The position numbers were made by a program, and so were the translations under genes. A stretch of DNA of 32,271 nucleotides from Pelagibacterales bacterium SAG-MED23 (lineage in GTDB: Bacteria; Pseudomonadota; Alphaproteobacteria; Pelagibacterales; Pelagibacteraceae), in contig JACWDU010000005.1 in NCBI GenBank assembly GCA_014653935.1, positions 1 through 32,271 of the forward strand, read 5' to 3'. Below, in pieces: positions 31,141 to 32,271 of the stretch (positions are counted from its first letter, which is position 1; every line of letters starts with the position of its first letter). The notes under the pieces were generated by a model, which made no database searches, was not told the origin of the DNA, and saw nothing but the letters and a program-made list of their open reading frames with translations.

Positions 31141-32235
31141 ATGGAAAAAAATTTATCAGCACTTGGGTTTATGAGTGGTACTTCTGGTGATGGTGTAGAC
31201 ACTTCAGTTATAAGTTCCAATGGTAAAGACTATATTAGTATCAAATATAATAGATTTGATCCTTATCCATCAAAGCTTTCGAATAAAATTCACAGAATAA
31301 AAGAAAAAATTTCAAAAATACAAGATCTGCTAAAATATTTCTCTAATCTTGAGGAATTAGAGAAAGAAATTACAAACTTCCATGTCGATATTGCAATTAA
31401 AATATCCAAACGAATTAATTATGATCTTATAGGTTTTCATGGACATACAATTTATCATAATGCAGACGAAAAAATTTCTAAGCAAATTGGTTTAGGTAAT
31501 AGTTTATCAAGAAAAACTAATAAAACTGTAGTTTATAATTTCAGACAAAATGATATCAAAAATGGAGGAGAGGGGGCACCTTTGGCTCCAATTTACCACC
31601 TTGCACTTATAAAAACCTTATTTAAAGAAAGTAAAGTAAAAATCCCAATTTCAATATTAAACATCGGTGGTATAGCAAACATTACTGAAATTGATAAAAA
31701 TTTTAAAATAACAAGTAGAGATATAGGACCAGGAAATTGCTTAATTGACAAGTGGATGAGAAAAAATTCTAACAAATCTTTTGATAAGGATGGAAATTTT
31801 GCAAATAAAGGCAAGATAGATAAATTTATTTTTGACCAATATATAGAAAATTATTATTACAGCAAAATTAATTCCAGGAGATCCCTGGATACAAATGACT
31901 TTGATATTTCGTTTGCAAAAGGTCTTTCGTTCGAAAATGGAACAACTACAATTACTGATTTAACATCTGAATTATTATCAAAAAAAATTGGAAATTATAA
32001 TATTTATGTTTGTGGTGGTGGCAGGAAAAATAAATACTTAATTAATTCATTAAAAAATAAAATTAAAAATAAAGTTTTCTCAATTGACGATTTAAGTATT
32101 GATGGTGACTTTGTAGAATCGCAAGCATTTGCTTTCCTTGCAATTAGATCTTACTTAGGACTGCCGATTTCGTTTCCATCCACTACTAACTGTAAAATAC
32201 CTACGATTGGTGGATCTATTATTAAAAATTCTTAA
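31141..32235 (+). CDS. anmK: Anhydro-N-acetylmuramic acid kinase
   Basis: Opens the 1,6-anhydro ring of anhydro-MurNAc and phosphorylates it to MurNAc-6-phosphate using ATP, part of peptidoglycan recycling. The 364-residue length fits. The ATP-binding GFMSGTSGDGVD is at 9-20, followed by GFHGHTIYH, FRQNDIKNGGEGAPLAPIYH, the ILNIGGIANIT segment, RDIGPGNCLID and the C-terminal CGGGRKNKYL. The context next to tyrS and an AsmA-like gene is familiar from Alphaproteobacteria. After the stop at 32235 the remaining 36 bases are AT-rich with no gene visible. Confidence 0.95.
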   Translation: MEKNLSALGFMSGTSGDGVDTSVISSNGKDYISIKYNRFDPYPSKLSNKIHRIKEKISKIQDLLKYFSNLEELEKEITNFHVDIAIKISKRINYDLIGFHGHTIYHNADEKISKQIGLGNSLSRKTNKTVVYNFRQNDIKNGGEGAPLAPIYHLALIKTLFKESKVKIPISILNIGGIANITEIDKNFKITSRDIGPGNCLIDKWMRKNSNKSFDKDGNFANKGKIDKFIFDQYIENYYYSKINSRRSLDTNDFDISFAKGLSFENGTTTITDLTSELLSKKIGNYNIYVCGGGRKNKYLINSLKNKIKNKVFSIDDLSIDGDFVESQAFAFLAIRSYLGLPISFPSTTNCKIPTIGGSIIKNS

Positions 32236-32271
32236 TTAATATAAAGCAGTTTCTTTTTTGATATATTTATT

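Noticed and set aside
1..32271. Mobile elements, CRISPR arrays, tRNA or rRNA genes, integration scars
   Set aside because: No repeats with regular spacing, no transposase or integrase, no structural RNA seen, and the gene content is uniformly core and of similar composition.

Overview
The window is a strongly AT-rich, almost fully coding stretch of bacterial core chromosome. Gene order and content point to an Alphaproteobacterium with a streamlined genome, most likely the SAR11 clade (Pelagibacterales). The evidence is the lptF-lptG-lptD-surA-pdxA-rsmA order, an NDUFA12-type complex I accessory subunit next to a DUF2155 gene, accC-accB-aroQ, and rne-pbp1A-prfB. In addition there are very short or negative intergenic distances and Lys/Asn/Ile-rich proteins. 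The clade assignment is inference; no rRNA or tRNA is present to confirm it.

Layout: (1) 1-2487 (+): end of fabD, then fabG, acpP and gmk. (2) 2476-9759 (-): the outer-membrane biogenesis operon lptF-lptG-lptD-surA, then pdxA and rsmA, all overlapping or abutting. (3) 9815-11654 (+): pepA and ndk. (4) 11644-13225 (-): purM-purN. (5) 13237-16752 (+): a DUF2066-like exported protein, hda and aspS. (6) 16753-17577 (-): a free-standing TSCPD-domain protein related to the C-terminal part of B12-dependent ribonucleotide reductase. (7) 17695-18421 (+): NDUFA12-like and DUF2155. (8) 18418-20615 (-): aroQ-accB-accC. (9) 20632-21623 (+): thiS-thiG. (10) 21667-23388 (-): RNase E/G. (11) 23471-29873 (+): penicillin-binding protein 1A, prfB with a programmed +1 frameshift, and a large AsmA/YhdP-like envelope protein. 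(12) 29870-31093 (-): tyrS. (13) 31141-32235 (+): anmK.

The genes serve housekeeping functions: fatty acid synthesis (fabD, fabG, acpP, accB, accC), LPS transport and outer-membrane folding (lptD/F/G, surA, YhdP-like), peptidoglycan synthesis and recycling (pbp1A, anmK), nucleotides (gmk, ndk, purM, purN), cofactors (pdxA, thiS, thiG), aromatic synthesis (aroQ), translation (aspS, tyrS, prfB, rsmA), RNA decay (rne) and control of replication initiation (hda). Strands switch twelve times. Convergent gene ends overlap or abut in five of six cases, and divergent starts lie 11 to 117 bp apart, so there is almost no room for terminators or promoters.

No mobile element, CRISPR array, tRNA, rRNA or integrated accessory island was seen, no gap reaches 300 bases, and I found no clear new system. 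The most interesting points are the stand-alone TSCPD protein, an RNase E/G lacking its zinc-link cysteines, a PdxA with two changed substrate-contact residues, the prfB recoding site, an AspRS with the histidine associated with non-discriminating enzymes, and the absence of several genes usually found in these neighbourhoods.
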